The notes beneath the pieces are model-generated. The model saw nothing but the letters and a program-made list of their open reading frames with translations. It had not been told where the DNA came from and made no database searches. The translations under genes and the position numbers were made by a program. From Azolla caroliniana (taxonomy: Eukaryota > Polypodiophyta), in NCBI GenBank assembly GCA_043228905.1, contig JBHGNT010000005.1:18538001-18602000 (forward strand): a stretch of DNA of 64,000 nucleotides, in the 5' to 3' direction. This document shows positions 30,878 through 40,899 of the stretch, piece after piece. Position 1 is the first letter of the stretch. Each line of letters starts with the position of its first letter.

Positions 30878-31123
30878 TGCACGGAATATCGCTTGGCCAC
30901 AACCGAGTAGTAAATAACTTCTATAAGAATCAAACACAGAAATGGGAAGTGGAGAGTACACAAGAAAATGACACAGGATGTTTACGTGGAAAACCCTAAT
31001 ATGGAAAAACCACGGGAGCCCATAGACTCCGAACTATCACTATGAAGAGAAGGGGTACAATCAGAGACTCGGAGGCAACGACCTCGAGCTCTGTTTCTTC
31101 GCACAATGGCGGTTACAATAGAG

Positions 31124-31195
<72 letters not shown>

Positions 31196-31488
31196 CAACA
31201 GTTACAACAATATGACAACAACATAATCGCACACTAAAGTGATTGCCCTAAGTCATATTTATAGTTATATGAACTTAGGGCTATTTACAAATATAGCTTC
31301 AATGGGCTTATTCAAGACATATTTACAGATTTGTCGTCTCTTCAGGTTCTCACCGGGTCCATTGATCCGGTTTCCGGATCTCTTCCGGTTCTCACTAGAT
31401 CTCCTTTGGTTTTTGGATCTCTTCTAGTTCTTACTAGGTTCTCTTTATTCATCACCGGATCCCATCCGGAGAGACCGATTTCCCAATA
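30878..31488 (-). repeat. LTR of Copia-2 fragment J
   Basis: Minus-strand start TATTGGGAAATCGG, end near ...CCGTGCA. Contains the TATA palindrome remnant (31247-31275) and a long CT run, GA on the sense strand, at the place where the other family LTRs have a short GA tract. Outer boundaries are inferred from element A. Confidence 0.8.
31126..31192. repeat. (TC)n microsatellite, about 67 bp
   Basis: Uninterrupted TC run in the J LTR. On the minus strand it encodes only an artificial Arg-Glu repeat. Confidence 0.95.
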
Positions 31489-31498
31489 ATCTCCCCCT

Positions 31499-32337
31499 TC
31501 ACTCCAGTATCGAATGTCTTGTAAGTCCGATCCGCTTCCGGCATGCGTCCAGCTTGTCGGGCGTCAGCACCTTGGTCAACATATCTGACTCATTCTCCTC
31601 TGTGTGGATCCTCATCAGCACGAACTCTCGATCTTCAACTCGCTCCCGGATCCAGTGGTACCTGCGCTGGATGTGCTTCGTTTTGGAATGGTATGCCGCG
31701 TTCTTTGCAAGGTGGATGGCACTTTGACTGTCGTAGTAGAGCCGGTATTCCTCTTGTCGGATCCCTAGCTCTCCAATGAAGTCCTTCATCCATAATATTT
31801 CCTTGCCGGCTTCCACGGCTACCATGTACTCCGCTTCCGTGGTTGACAACGCAACCTTCTTCTGCATCCTCAACTGCCACGAAACAGCTCCCCCTGCATA
31901 GGTCATGACATATCTTGAAGTTGACCGGCTGGTGTCCACATCAGCCGACATATCCGAATCGGTAAAGCCTTCCATGAGGGGTTTATTGGAGCCGAATCGG
32001 AGGCACATACTCGAAGTGCCCTTCAAGTACCGGATTATCCATTTTACCGCATTCTAGTGCTCTTTTCTGGGGTTGGTCATGAACCGACTCACCACTTCGA
32101 TTGCGTATCCAATATCTGGTCAAGTACACACCATTGCGTACATCAAGCTCCCGACAGTAGAGGCATATGGAATCTTCATCATATCCACCTTCTCTGCCTT
32201 TATTTTCGGGATTTGCTCACCGGATAATCTGCAGTTTATCGAGAGAGTCGATCCGACCGGTTTTGCTTCTAATATGTTAAACCGCTGAAGCACCTTTGTC
32301 ACATACTTTTCCTGTGACATGCACAATTGCTTCTTCG
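31499..32337 (-). pseudogene. pol: Copia-2 J RNase H and RT end
   Basis: Minus strand 32026-31499 is open: GFTDSDMSADVDTSRSTSRY, ALSTTEAEYMVAVEAGKEIL, YYDSQSAIHLAKNAAYHSKT, RRYHWIRERVEDREF and SDMLTKVLTPDKLDACRKRI, ending ...RHSILE. The RT end (LCMSQEKYVTKVLQRFNILE; VGSLMYAMVCT) is upstream in another frame. The protein is highly similar to elements A and E. Confidence 0.9.
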
Positions 32338-32342
32338 ACCAG

Positions 32343-32988
32343 TGTCATGAAGAAAACCGTCCACAAGCGGAATCGGTGCACGAGAGCGTAGGAACCGGCT
32401 CTTCATGCACGTACGCCTTATGTTGTACATAAGAGAGCATTAGGTACATAGAAGATCCTAGGTAGGTAGATTCGGTAGATAGGAAGTTAATGGGAAATGG
32501 CTCCTTCCTTGCCTATAAAAGGAGGGAGACGAGGGGGGGGGATGGATCGCGGTTAGAGAGGACGAAGTGTTGTCGGGTTGTCGGGCGAAGGCTTCTCTCT
32601 CTCCCAAACTCCGTAGCTTCTTTCTGTGCAGGTTTTCGGGAGGCTCGCGCTGCTCTGAGGAATGCCCGAGTGCTTCCGGCAGCACCTCCAACCTACTCCT
32701 TTCTTTCTGAGCGTTTACGAACAGGCATCGGCATCTGTTCGCCGGCCTGTTCGGTTGTAACCGACTTCGTGCTTCTTGTTGATTGTCCTTGTTAATTTAT
32801 ATATATACATACATTCGTGTCTCTCTGCGTCGGTGTCCCACTCGCGTCTTTGTGTCGAAGGGCCGTGCCCCTGTGAATCTACGCCCACACGTAGTGGGTC
32901 CCTTCCCTTCTCCTTTGTCTCTTGCTCTTCGGTACAAGACCCCCGAGGCCCCGCCTCATTCCACGCATCCGCGAGGAATACCTCGACA
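32343..32988 (+). repeat. 5' LTR of Gypsy-1 (646 bp)
   Basis: Starts TGTCATGAAGAAAACCG, ends AATACCTCGACA. Contains TATAAAAGGAGGG near 32514 and a run of G. TGGTGAACCCGACG follows at 32992 as likely primer site; the tRNA is not identified. Confidence 0.92.
32514..32521 (+). promoter_or_regulatory. TATA box of Gypsy-1 LTR
   Basis: TATAAAAG within CCTATAAAAGGAGGGAG; the same sequence is at about 39359 in the 3' LTR. Confidence 0.65.
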
Positions 32989-33031
32989 TCTTGGTGAACC
33001 CGACGTGAAAGAGGCGGCAGAAGAGCAGAAG

Positions 33032-34069
33032 ATGAAGGGGTCGGATCTTGCGGAGGCCATGGCTTCGGCTGTGGATCGGGTATTGAGCGCACGCGAGGGC
33101 ACCGGCGCCCTCGACAGAGCCATTGAGGTGGTCGTCGGTACGATCGGCCGGTTCAGCGGGAAGGATGCCATGAAGTATTTGGCGTCCTACGGGGCAGAAA
33201 TGCTGATGCGGGACATTCCGGAAGAGAGGCATCTTGCCGGGTTCCCTCGAGTGGCGATGCCGAGCATCCATGCGGAGGTGCTCGAGGTACGGGCGGAGAG
33301 CCGTACCTGGGAGGAGTTCGAAGGCCGACTCCTAGAAAAATACGGGTTGGACGACGCGCTCCGGCTTTCGAAACGGGACTTCATGGAATGGGTGGAGCCC
33401 CCCAGCAAGGGAAGAAACGCGTCGGCACTCCTCCGGGAGTTTGAGGAACTCTTTGCGCGCCTTTCGGCGCTTGACCGAACCATTCTGGATACGAGCCGGG
33501 TCCTACTGTTCGTCAAGTCGGTGGACGAGCAGGACCGGGATCAAGTCGGCTCCTTGCTAGAAACCGAAGACGGGCTGACGACCGACTGGGCTACGGTTAA
33601 GAGAGTTTGTGGCCGTTTCGACAAACGGCGAGAATGGGCTGACAATGGGGCGGCCGGTGCGGGCTCTGTCACAGCAAGGAGGCTTGAACCGGCACTGCAA
33701 GGGCGGAGGGCAGAGACCCGGGAGTGGCTCGAAACCGGGTCGGCTCCGACCGGCATGGTCAATGACTCGTCCGGAGGAGCAGCGCTAGAGGAGTTGACGC
33801 GGGCGATAAAGGATCTCCAAATCGCCCAGACTCGAAGGGAAGGCGGCAAACCGGCTCGTGATCGACGGCCGGTAGCAGGGAACAGGTGCATGTGGTGCGA
33901 CGAGGTCGGCCACATTTGGAAGGACTGCGGCGATTTCACAGAGGTGTTGAGGAACCGGGTGGTGTACCTATGGGAAGGCCGGGTGCACGCCGGCGATACC
34001 AGAAGGGCCCTAAACCGGAACGACGGGCGAGGAGGTATGAAGAGACTGATGGAAGAGGCAGCGGCCTGA
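33032..34069 (+). CDS. gag: Gypsy-1 Gag, about 345 residues
   Basis: Starts at ATG 33032, the first ATG after the primer site. The N-terminal part is helical and charged (LAEAMASAVDRVLSAREG). The retrotransposon Gag domain covers about residues 60-200 (TWEEFEGRLLEKYGLDDALR; LLREFEELFARLSALDRTIL; TDWATVKRVCGRFDKRREW). A single CCHC knuckle, CMWCDEVGHIWKDC, lies at about 287-300. The frame stops at TGA 34067 but continues in phase (VEAIHYSASAGIRVGGSEAR) to 34322 and on into the protease, so this may be a mutated codon or the natural Gag end. Confidence 0.85.
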   Translation: MKGSDLAEAMASAVDRVLSAREGTGALDRAIEVVVGTIGRFSGKDAMKYLASYGAEMLMRDIPEERHLAGFPRVAMPSIHAEVLEVRAESRTWEEFEGRLLEKYGLDDALRLSKRDFMEWVEPPSKGRNASALLREFEELFARLSALDRTILDTSRVLLFVKSVDEQDRDQVGSLLETEDGLTTDWATVKRVCGRFDKRREWADNGAAGAGSVTARRLEPALQGRRAETREWLETGSAPTGMVNDSSGGAALEELTRAIKDLQIAQTRREGGKPARDRRPVAGNRCMWCDEVGHIWKDCGDFTEVLRNRVVYLWEGRVHAGDTRRALNRNDGRGGMKRLMEEAAA

Positions 34070-34072
34070 CAC

Positions 34073-34914
34073 GTGGAGGCCATCCACTACTCGGCGTCGG
34101 CCGGTATTCGGGTCGGGGGCAGCGAGGCCCGAAAGGAGAGCAAAGACGGATTCTGGTCGGCAATGCTGGAAGGCCTCGCCAGCGCATGGCTGAGGAAAGA
34201 TGAAGCGGACCGCGCTGAGAGACGGGTCCGGGAAATAACCGGGTGGAGCAACCCGATCGAGGAGAAGACGGGCTTCGTAGAAGCCGCCTGCCGGAACTAC
34301 GAGGCTCTGGTAGAAGACAAATGAGTGGGGAAAGCCGGAGCGGCCGGGCCCTCACAACGATACGAGACCCGATTCGGGCAACGACGGATCGATGCCGGTG
34401 GGTCCAGCGCGCAAGATAACCCCAGGAAGGGCGGATACCGACTGGGGACAGAAATAGAAAGGACCACGGACCTACGAAAGGTCCTAGAAGAACGGATCCT
34501 CGACAGCAAAGTGGAGCTGTCATTGCGGGAGGTGCTAGGGATCGCTAAGAAGGAGTTCCACGACTCCATTGTGGACTTGGTGAAGCGGAAGAGGCTGTCG
34601 ACGGAGACGGAACCGGAAAGACCGGTGGAGGTGCGGACGACGCACATCGACGACTTGGCACTGGAAGATGAGTGGGCGGAGAGCCACTATTCGAGGCCAC
34701 ACTGGGCCAAAGCGACCACGGAGACCCCGGTAAAGATCGGAGATGTTCAGGAACCGGTGGTGGCATTGGTGGACCACGGTTCGGAAATAAACCTGATGTC
34801 CATGGACTTCTATAAGAAGGGAAAGTGGCCGATCAACACCAAGCACGGGTGGAAGATACGGGTGGCGACGCGCGCCACCGAGGAACTGCACAGGGCCTGC
34901 CCGAACGTGCGAGT
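34073..34914 (+). pseudogene. pol: Gypsy-1 protease region, cut by a solo LTR
   Basis: Same frame as Gag with TGA at 34322. The conserved protease site reads VVALVDHGSEINLMSMDFYK at about 34759-34820, where DHG replaces the usual DSG/DTG of retropepsins, followed by the flap-like stretch. The tract is interrupted at 34914 by a Gypsy-2 LTR and resumes at 35371 (DVEVDQHFFVQETSSHPVIL). The 115 bases of LTR read in frame to 35029 are not part of the protein. Confidence 0.75.
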
Positions 34915-35370
34915 TGTTACCCGGACCCGGACAGTCAGTTTTACCGAACAAGTGGGAAAGCGTCGAAAACGGAGTCGGTTCGGATCGACTGTTCGGATCA
35001 ATGACTCAGCAGTGAACGAAGAGAACTAAGTTAGTTAGATAATTTTGTAATTCTTGATAGTAAGTAGGAATAGTTCTTGATGAGAAAAGACCTTCGGTAT
35101 ACCTATAAAAGGGAACCGAAGGCATTGTAAGAAAGGTCGTTTATTTAGTAATATAAGTTTAAGTTAGGAATATCATGTACGGATTCTGTGTTCTTTCTAT
35201 TGTCTATGTTGTTAAGTGCAATCTTCCTACTTTATAACTAAGTAACGATCACGGTAATTACCGATTAATATAGTATATTTCCGTTCATAAAACACAATTC
35301 CTTGTTAGAACGTTGAGTAGTGACGTTCACTCTTCTGTATCGGTAGTAGTTAGTAATTAGCCGATTAACA
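34915..35370 (+). mobile_element. Solo LTR of Gypsy-2, nested in Gypsy-1 protease
   Basis: 456 bp flanked by CGAGT (34910-34914 and 35371-35375). Ends TGTTACCCGG and GCCGATTAACA match the ends of the Gypsy-2 LTR at 42959-43417 (459 bp). TATAAAAGGGAACC near 35104 is the likely TATA box. It dates after Gypsy-1. Confidence 0.88.
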
Positions 35371-35375
35371 CGAGT

Positions 35376-35753
35376 CAAGATCGGCGACGTCGAGGTTGAC
35401 CAGCACTTCTTTGTACAGGAGACGTCCTCGCACCCGGTCATATTAGGGGAACCATACATCACGGCGGCGCGGATGGAGACCAAGGTGCTAGACAACGGTT
35501 CGGCCTACGCGAGGGTCAAAAGCCAGGACGGGCGCCATTCGGTTCAATTTCTGACGGTGCGACCGAACCACAAGCGAAACCGCGAATCCCTCGGTGGCGA
35601 GAACCAGGAGGATTTTTAGAGAGGGATGCCAAGGCGTGGGGCCGAGACAGTCCGGACACTCGGGAAAGACCACACAGCTGTACGATAGAACCGAAACCGA
35701 AGAAACCTTGTACGATAGGTAGAAAATTTTGCTTCTCCAACAACGGAGGGTGT
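35376..35753 (+). pseudogene. pol: Gypsy-1 protease end and degenerate linker
   Basis: The protease C-terminus (LGEPYITAARMETKVLDNG; SQDGRHSVQFLTVRPNHKRN) is readable to about 35610; then stops appear until the RT frame opens near 35754. Confidence 0.6.
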
Positions 35754-36662
35754 ATGATAGTCGGCATCGTTGGCCGACAAAAGGCAAGGGCGGAGGAGCG
35801 ACTTCGAGCGTGCGGAGTTCTCGGCCCGGACGAGGAAATCAGCGGAGCCATGGAGGCAGTCTCCTTCGACGACACCTTGGGGATGCTGAGGAAGGTAGCC
35901 GGAGAAGACCTTAACGAAGACCGGACGATACCGGTATGTTCCGAAGAGATGTACGAAGTCATCGCGAACTTCAGTCAGGGGCTCGGGTTGGATCGGACGG
36001 CCCGAGTTAGCACGAAGTACAAGACTGTGGACCGGAAGGTAAGGCCAGTCGCGGCACCCTTACCAGAGGGCAGCGAGTCCGGAATCAGAGGGGTTGCGTC
36101 GGACCCCAGTTTACGAGATCCGGTCTGCATAGGACACACCTTCACCGATGGGATGCTCCGGGAGCTCAAAATCGGTGGGGGCAGGTTCCTACTGCCGGTG
36201 GAGGAAGACCGGTTTCAGAGAATGCTCGGAAGACACGGGAAAGCCTTCGCATTCTCACCGGAAGAGATCGGGTGCGTAGACCCGACAATCGTGGAGCCGA
36301 TGGTGATATTCATGGTACCGCATGTGCCGTGGAATCTCAAGCCGATTCCAGTACCGAGAGCTCACATCGCGAAGTTGATGGAGCTATTGAGGCAGAAAGT
36401 CGATATGGGCATTCTCGAACCGTCGAGTGCCCCATACTCGAACCGATGGTTTACCGTACCAAAGAAAAACGGAACATTGTGCTTCATTCAAGACCTGCAG
36501 CCGGTCAACAGAGTGACCATTCGGAACGCAGGAATCGGACCGACCATAGACGAGTTCGCGGAGGCCTTCGCCGGAAGGTCGATTTACTCGGTCAGTGATC
36601 TGTACTCGGGGTACGACCAGTTCCAACTAGCCGTGGAGAGCAGAGACATTACGACGATGTGA
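35754..36662 (+). pseudogene. pol: Gypsy-1 reverse transcriptase, N-terminal part
   Basis: Long linker, then AFAFSPEEIGCVDPTIVEPM and the RT fingers/palm: MGILEPSSAPYSNRWFTVPK, KNGTLCFIQDLQPVNRVTIR, TIDEFAEAFAGRSIYSVSDL and YSGYDQFQLAV. The frame ends at TGA 36660 (CGA in the expected TTMRTPLG motif) and goes on in phase. The linker-RT spacing and the PSSAPYSN block resemble fungal-type Ty3 elements more than common angiosperm ones; this is from memory of the families, not a search. Confidence 0.88.
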
Positions 36663-38045
36663 ACTCCCCTCGGCCTAGTACGAATGTGTACCCTGCCACA
36701 AGGAGGGACCAACTCGGTGGCCCACATGGTGAATGCAATGAACAAAGTACTGAGGGATTGCATCCCGGACATCACCATGCCGTTTCTAGACGATATCCCG
36801 ATCAAGGGGTGCCCGGTGGAAGAGAAGGACGAGACACTCAGGCCGGACGGATGCCGGCGATTCGTGGCAACACACATCGACGACTGCGAGGAGGTGCTAC
36901 GAAGGCTAGAGGTTGCGAGGCTCACCTTCTCCGGGGAGAAATCGGCCTTCGAGCAATCAAAAATCCTGGTGGTCAGACACCTATGTGGACCATATGGCCG
37001 GAAGCCGTCTCCGGCAAAAGTAGAAGCCATCTCCGCGATGAAGACCGACTGTAGCTCGGTTACGGAAGTTCGGAGGTTCCTGGGGGCGTGCGCATTCTAC
37101 CACATATGGATCCCGCATTACACCCACGTTGCGGAGCCGCTATACAGGTTGCTGAAGAAGGGGCGAAAATTCGAGTGGCGAGACGAGCACACGGAGTCGG
37201 TCCGGAAGCTGAAGGAAGCTCTTGCGGCAACACCGGCGCTCCGGAAGGCTGTCTACGAGAAGGGTACCCCGGTATACATAACGGTGGATACGAGTCCGAC
37301 CGGGATCGGATGGGTCGTCAACCAAGAAGACGAGGACGGCACTCGGTTCCTGATCCGATTCGGCGCAAAGGTCCTCAGTGAGCGACAACGAGGGTACGCC
37401 CAGGTTAAACGCGAACTCTGGGGTATCGTTTCGGCAGTAAAGGCCGACAAAGACTACCTGATCGAGACAGAAGTGATTATCGAGACGGATTGCCTGCCAA
37501 TTCTCGGCATGGTTTCCGGATGCGCGACATCGGACCTGGCAATGCTCAGGTGGATAGCGTACATCAAGTCCCTGGACCCGGAAATACGACACATTTCCGG
37601 AAAGGACAACGCCATGGCCGACATGCTTTCGAGGGCGAGGTTTGATGACGAGGGCGGCATGGTTTCGGAGGACGAAGAAGTCGGCGTGGACTTCTTCGAG
37701 GCGGCGTACGTGACGACCGATGGGGCGAGCACTCCGGCACTTAACGGCTTCGACGAGAGTAAGTACGACGGCGAGTGGCTACAGATCGGTGGGTTTTTGA
37801 GGACAATGACGCCGGATGCGTCATGGACGAGGGACGAGGCCAACCGGATCCGGAAGAAAGCATACCGATTCTTTCTCCAGGACGGATACTTATGGAAGCA
37901 CCCGAAGAAGAGGAACGGCGTCCCGCTCCGGGTGGTGGCGATGAAGGAAGAACAGGAGGAGCTGTTGACGGCCTACCACGACAGCCCTTGGGCTGGACAC
38001 CGTGGGACGTGGGCCACGTTCGAGAAGATAAAGGGGAAGTACTAG
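36663..38045 (+). pseudogene. pol: Gypsy-1 RT end, RNase H and integrase zinc region
   Basis: One open frame: CTLPQGGTNSVAHMVNAMNK, then the catalytic TMPFLDDIPI (FLDD instead of YxDD) near 36777-36805, LTFSGEKSAFEQSKILVV and VRRFLGACAFYHIWIP. RNase H follows: YITVDTSPTGIGWVV (Asp), YAQVKRELWGIVSAVK (Glu), IIETDCLPILGM (Asp), ISGKDNAMADMLSRAR. Integrase zinc region: YHDSPWAGHRGTWATFEKIK with CESCQMHS after TAG at 38043 (expected Trp). Mutation TGG to TAG is a single base. Confidence 0.92.
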
Positions 38046-38066
38046 TGGTCGGGACTGTACCGGGAC

Positions 38067-39113
38067 GTGCATCGGTTCGTGACAACTTGCGAGAGCTGTC
38101 AGATGCACTCCATAGTCCGACATCGGGACGAGCTTCACCCTACGTACCCTCCGACCATCCACTTCAAATGGATGGTAGATCTGGTGACGATGCCGATGGG
38201 AGTAGGACAGATGCGCTATCTGGTCCTGGCTCGGGAAGATCTGAAGAACCATGTGGAAGGCCGAGCCCTTCAGAACAAAACGATCGTGGTCGTATGTCGG
38301 TTCCTGATCGAGGACGTGATATGCCGGTACGGGTGCGTCGGGAAGATCGTGGCTGATCGCGGGGAGTTGGACGCCGAAGAGGCCGAGGAGCTGTTTGACC
38401 GGCTAGGAGTCAAGCTCTCGCTTACCACTGCGTACAATCCGGAGGTGAATGGGAAGGTGGAGCGCGGACACGGACCGATCGTCAAGGCGTTAGTTCGGGC
38501 ATGCAGAGGGCAAGTCGGGAATTGGTCGTGGCTGCTGCCTTACGCGTTGTGGGCTGACCGAACTACGCACAGTTCGGTAACCGGATTCATGCCGGTAGAG
38601 CTCATGTTTGGGCAGAAGCCGATCATGTCGATGGAACGTACGATCTCCTCATGGGCAACCGTGGACTGGAAAGACGAGATGAGTCAGGAGGAACTGTTGG
38701 CGGCGCGCATACGACAGCTCGAGCGAAGACCGGAGGACGTGGAGCAGGCTGCGGGAAAGCTTTGGGTGGCAAGGACGAGGAACAAAGCCCGGTTCGACCG
38801 GACGCACCGGCTCCGACCAAAGAAGATCGAGGAAGGCGACTGGGTGCTAGTCTACGACAGCAGCCTCGACAACCAGCACCGAGCGACGCGGAAGTTCGCG
38901 AGAAGGTGGTTCGGGCCTTACGTGGTACAAAGCGCCAATGACAACGGGACGTACCATCTGGCAGAACTCGACGGCACGAGAATGGCGATATCGGTAGCTG
39001 GGAAGCGGATCAAAGAGTTCAAGAAGCATCACGACGACGAGCCGGATCCGGTTAACCTGGACCGCGACGACGAACGATCCGAAACCGAGGAAGAACCGAC
39101 GGGCGGGGAATGA
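38067..39113 (+). pseudogene. pol: Gypsy-1 integrase core and C-terminus
   Basis: In phase with the preceding part. Catalytic triad: WMVDLVTMP (Asp), IVADRGELDAEEAEELFDRL (Asp) and NPEVNGKVERGHGPIVKAL (Glu). The C-terminal part has the GPY/F-like block (RRWFGPYVVQSANDNGTYHL) and an acidic tail. No chromodomain is seen. Protein ends ...EEPTGGE at 39111. Confidence 0.9.
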
Positions 39114-39186
39114 AGGCTGGACCGGTTTTCTCCGTCCCAACTCAATTTGGCGCATGCCGGTGGATGCGCGGTTAGGTGGGGGCGGA

Positions 39187-39832
39187 TGTCGTGAAGAAAA
39201 CCGTCCACGAGCGGAATCGGTGCACCAGAGCGTAGGAACCGGCTCTTCATGCACGTACGCCTTATGTTGTACATAAGAGAGAATTAGGTACATAGAAGAT
39301 CCTAGGTAGGTAGATTCGGTAGGTAGGAAGTTAATGGGAAACGGCTCCTTCCTTGCCTATAAAAGGAGGGAGACGAGGGGGGGGGACGGATCGCGGTTAG
39401 AGAGGACGAAGTGCTGTCGGGTTGTCGGGTGAAGGCTTCTCTCTCTCCCAAACTCCGTAGCTTCTTTCTATGCAGGTTTTCGGGAGGCTCGCGCTGCTCT
39501 AAGGAATGCCCGAGTGGTTCCGGCAGCACCTCCAACCTACTCCTTTCTTTCTGAGCGTTTACGAACAGGCATCGGCATTTGTTCGCCGGCCTGTTCGGTT
39601 GTAACCGACTTCGTGCTTCTTGTTGATTGTCCTTGTTAATTTATATATATACATACATTCGTGTCTCTCTGCGTCGGTGTCCCACTCGCGTCTTTGTGTC
39701 GAAGGGCCGTGCCCCTATGAATCTACGCCCACACGTAGTGGGTCCATTCCCTTCTCCTTTGTCTCTTTCTCTTCCGTACAAGACCCCCGAGGCCCCGCCT
39801 CATTCCACGCATCCGCGAGGAATACTTCGACA
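39187..39832 (+). repeat. 3' LTR of Gypsy-1 (646 bp)
   Basis: Same length as the 5' LTR with about 18 substitutions by eye (roughly 97% identity). Starts TGTCGTGAAG, ends AATACTTCGACA. The preceding polypurine tract may be GGTGGGGGCGGA at 39175-39186. Confidence 0.92.
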
Positions 39833-40029
39833 GCGTAATTCGGATTCATCTGGTACCACTGTTGTGCTACCGGTTTGGCGTCTTTGCTCAAATGTATATG
39901 ATGCTGATATAGTTGAGGATCGAGCCCTCGCATATCCTCATAAGACCAAGCAAACACGTCCCGAAATTCTTTGAGAAGTGTAATCATCGTCGTTTTGTTC
40001 TCCGGAGTCATTTCCTTGGCGATGTGCAC
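39833..40029 (-). pseudogene. pol: Gypsy-2 RT N-terminus
   Basis: LKEFRDVFAWSYEDMRGLDP and HHIHLSKDAKPVAQQWYQMN are the start of a Ty3 RT of the plant Athila/Tat-like type (FAWSY.DM.GLDP). The sequence ends at the junction with Gypsy-1 after about 60 residues. Confidence 0.8.
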
Positions 40030-40067
40030 TGGTCTCGCCTCTTCCGTAGTTCCTAGATTTACCTCCT

Positions 40068-40883
40068 CTAGTTGGGATGCTTTAACCCATTGCGATACAA
40101 CCCTTTCTCTTTCCAGCGCCTCCTGTGCTTGCCGAGGTCCCGGATCACTTCCTTATTTGGTTCCTCGTCGGCTCCGTCCGGTGGCAGTATGTATGGTGAT
40201 ACAGCTTCGGCTACATCGATTTCGAACAAAGGTACGATCTTCGGATTATCCTGCAAGTATTGATCTACCTCTTCGTCTGGTAATCCGTCCAGCATATTGA
40301 CGCATTCAGCATATAGGGGTGTCAATTCCTTCCCGGTACCCGTCCGTGGTTGTGTCGGTACCCATACTTTTGCTTTTCCCCGCCGGAAGGTGATTATATT
40401 CTTCCTCCAGTTTTGTTTAATGTGCGCCGTTTTCAACCACGGCCACCCCAACAATAGTGGGTAAGCTCCTTGTGCCTATAGTTGTAGCACTACTACCGAG
40501 ATGTGAAATGTGTGGCCGCTGATTGTTACTTCCAAATCTCGTATCAAGCCGGTCAATCACACTGAGCTTGTATCCGCCATCCGCAGCCAGAACGGGCATG
40601 GTTCCCACCCTTGGATTCCCAAGGTTTTGCACGTTCGGAGGCTAATCACATTGACGCCGTATCCTCCATCTATTACTATTCTAGGTAACTCCTTTCCCTT
40701 CACGATGGTTGTGATCGCCAGACTGTTTGTGTCTACTACCGTCGGTCCCTCCTCCGAATTTGAGAAGAATGTTGGAGCCAATGGTGTTTCTCCTGCCGTC
40801 ATGCCTATCTTGAGTCCTTCTGTGAATCTGGGCACTAGCTGCAGGAGCCGTCCTAATGGCAGCGTGATTTGGCATTCCTGCAA
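40068..40883 (-). pseudogene. pol: Gypsy-2 protease and linker
   Basis: Minus strand. Protease-like site PRIVIDGGYGVNVISLRTCK near 40650 (DGG at the catalytic site), then CPFWLRMAD, MLGWPWLKTAHIKQNWRKNI, ITFRRGKAKVWVPT and the acidic linker (EEVDQYLQDNPKIVPLFEID). Frames change several times. Confidence 0.7.
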
Positions 40884-40899
40884 TGCCTACCATGTCGCA

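Larger units (their letters stand above)
30878..32337 (-). mobile_element. Copia-2 fragment J: 3' LTR and RNase H (minus strand)
   Basis: Only the 3' part of a Copia-2 element remains: LTR (30878-31488), polypurine tract (CTCCCCCTTC on the plus strand at 31491-31500) and RNase H plus the RT end (31499-32337). It stops at the edge of Gypsy-1. Relations to elements A and E are clear in both coding and LTR parts. Confidence 0.9.
32343..39832 (+). mobile_element. Gypsy-1: Ty3/gypsy retrotransposon with both LTRs
   Basis: 7,490 bp with two 646-bp LTRs, gag, protease, RT, RNase H and integrase in Ty3 order. The LTRs differ at about 18 places by eye. The bases outside the LTRs do not match (ACCAG before, GCGTA after), and the two flanks belong to different elements, so one side was probably rearranged after insertion. 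Gag and pol are each nearly open: one stop in each RT (TGA 36660) and integrase (TAG 38043) part. A Gypsy-2 solo LTR (34915-35370) sits in the protease. Confidence 0.93.

Noticed and set aside
30982-31224. Protein with Arg-Glu repeats on the minus strand
   Set aside because: Translation of the (TC)n microsatellite inside an LTR.
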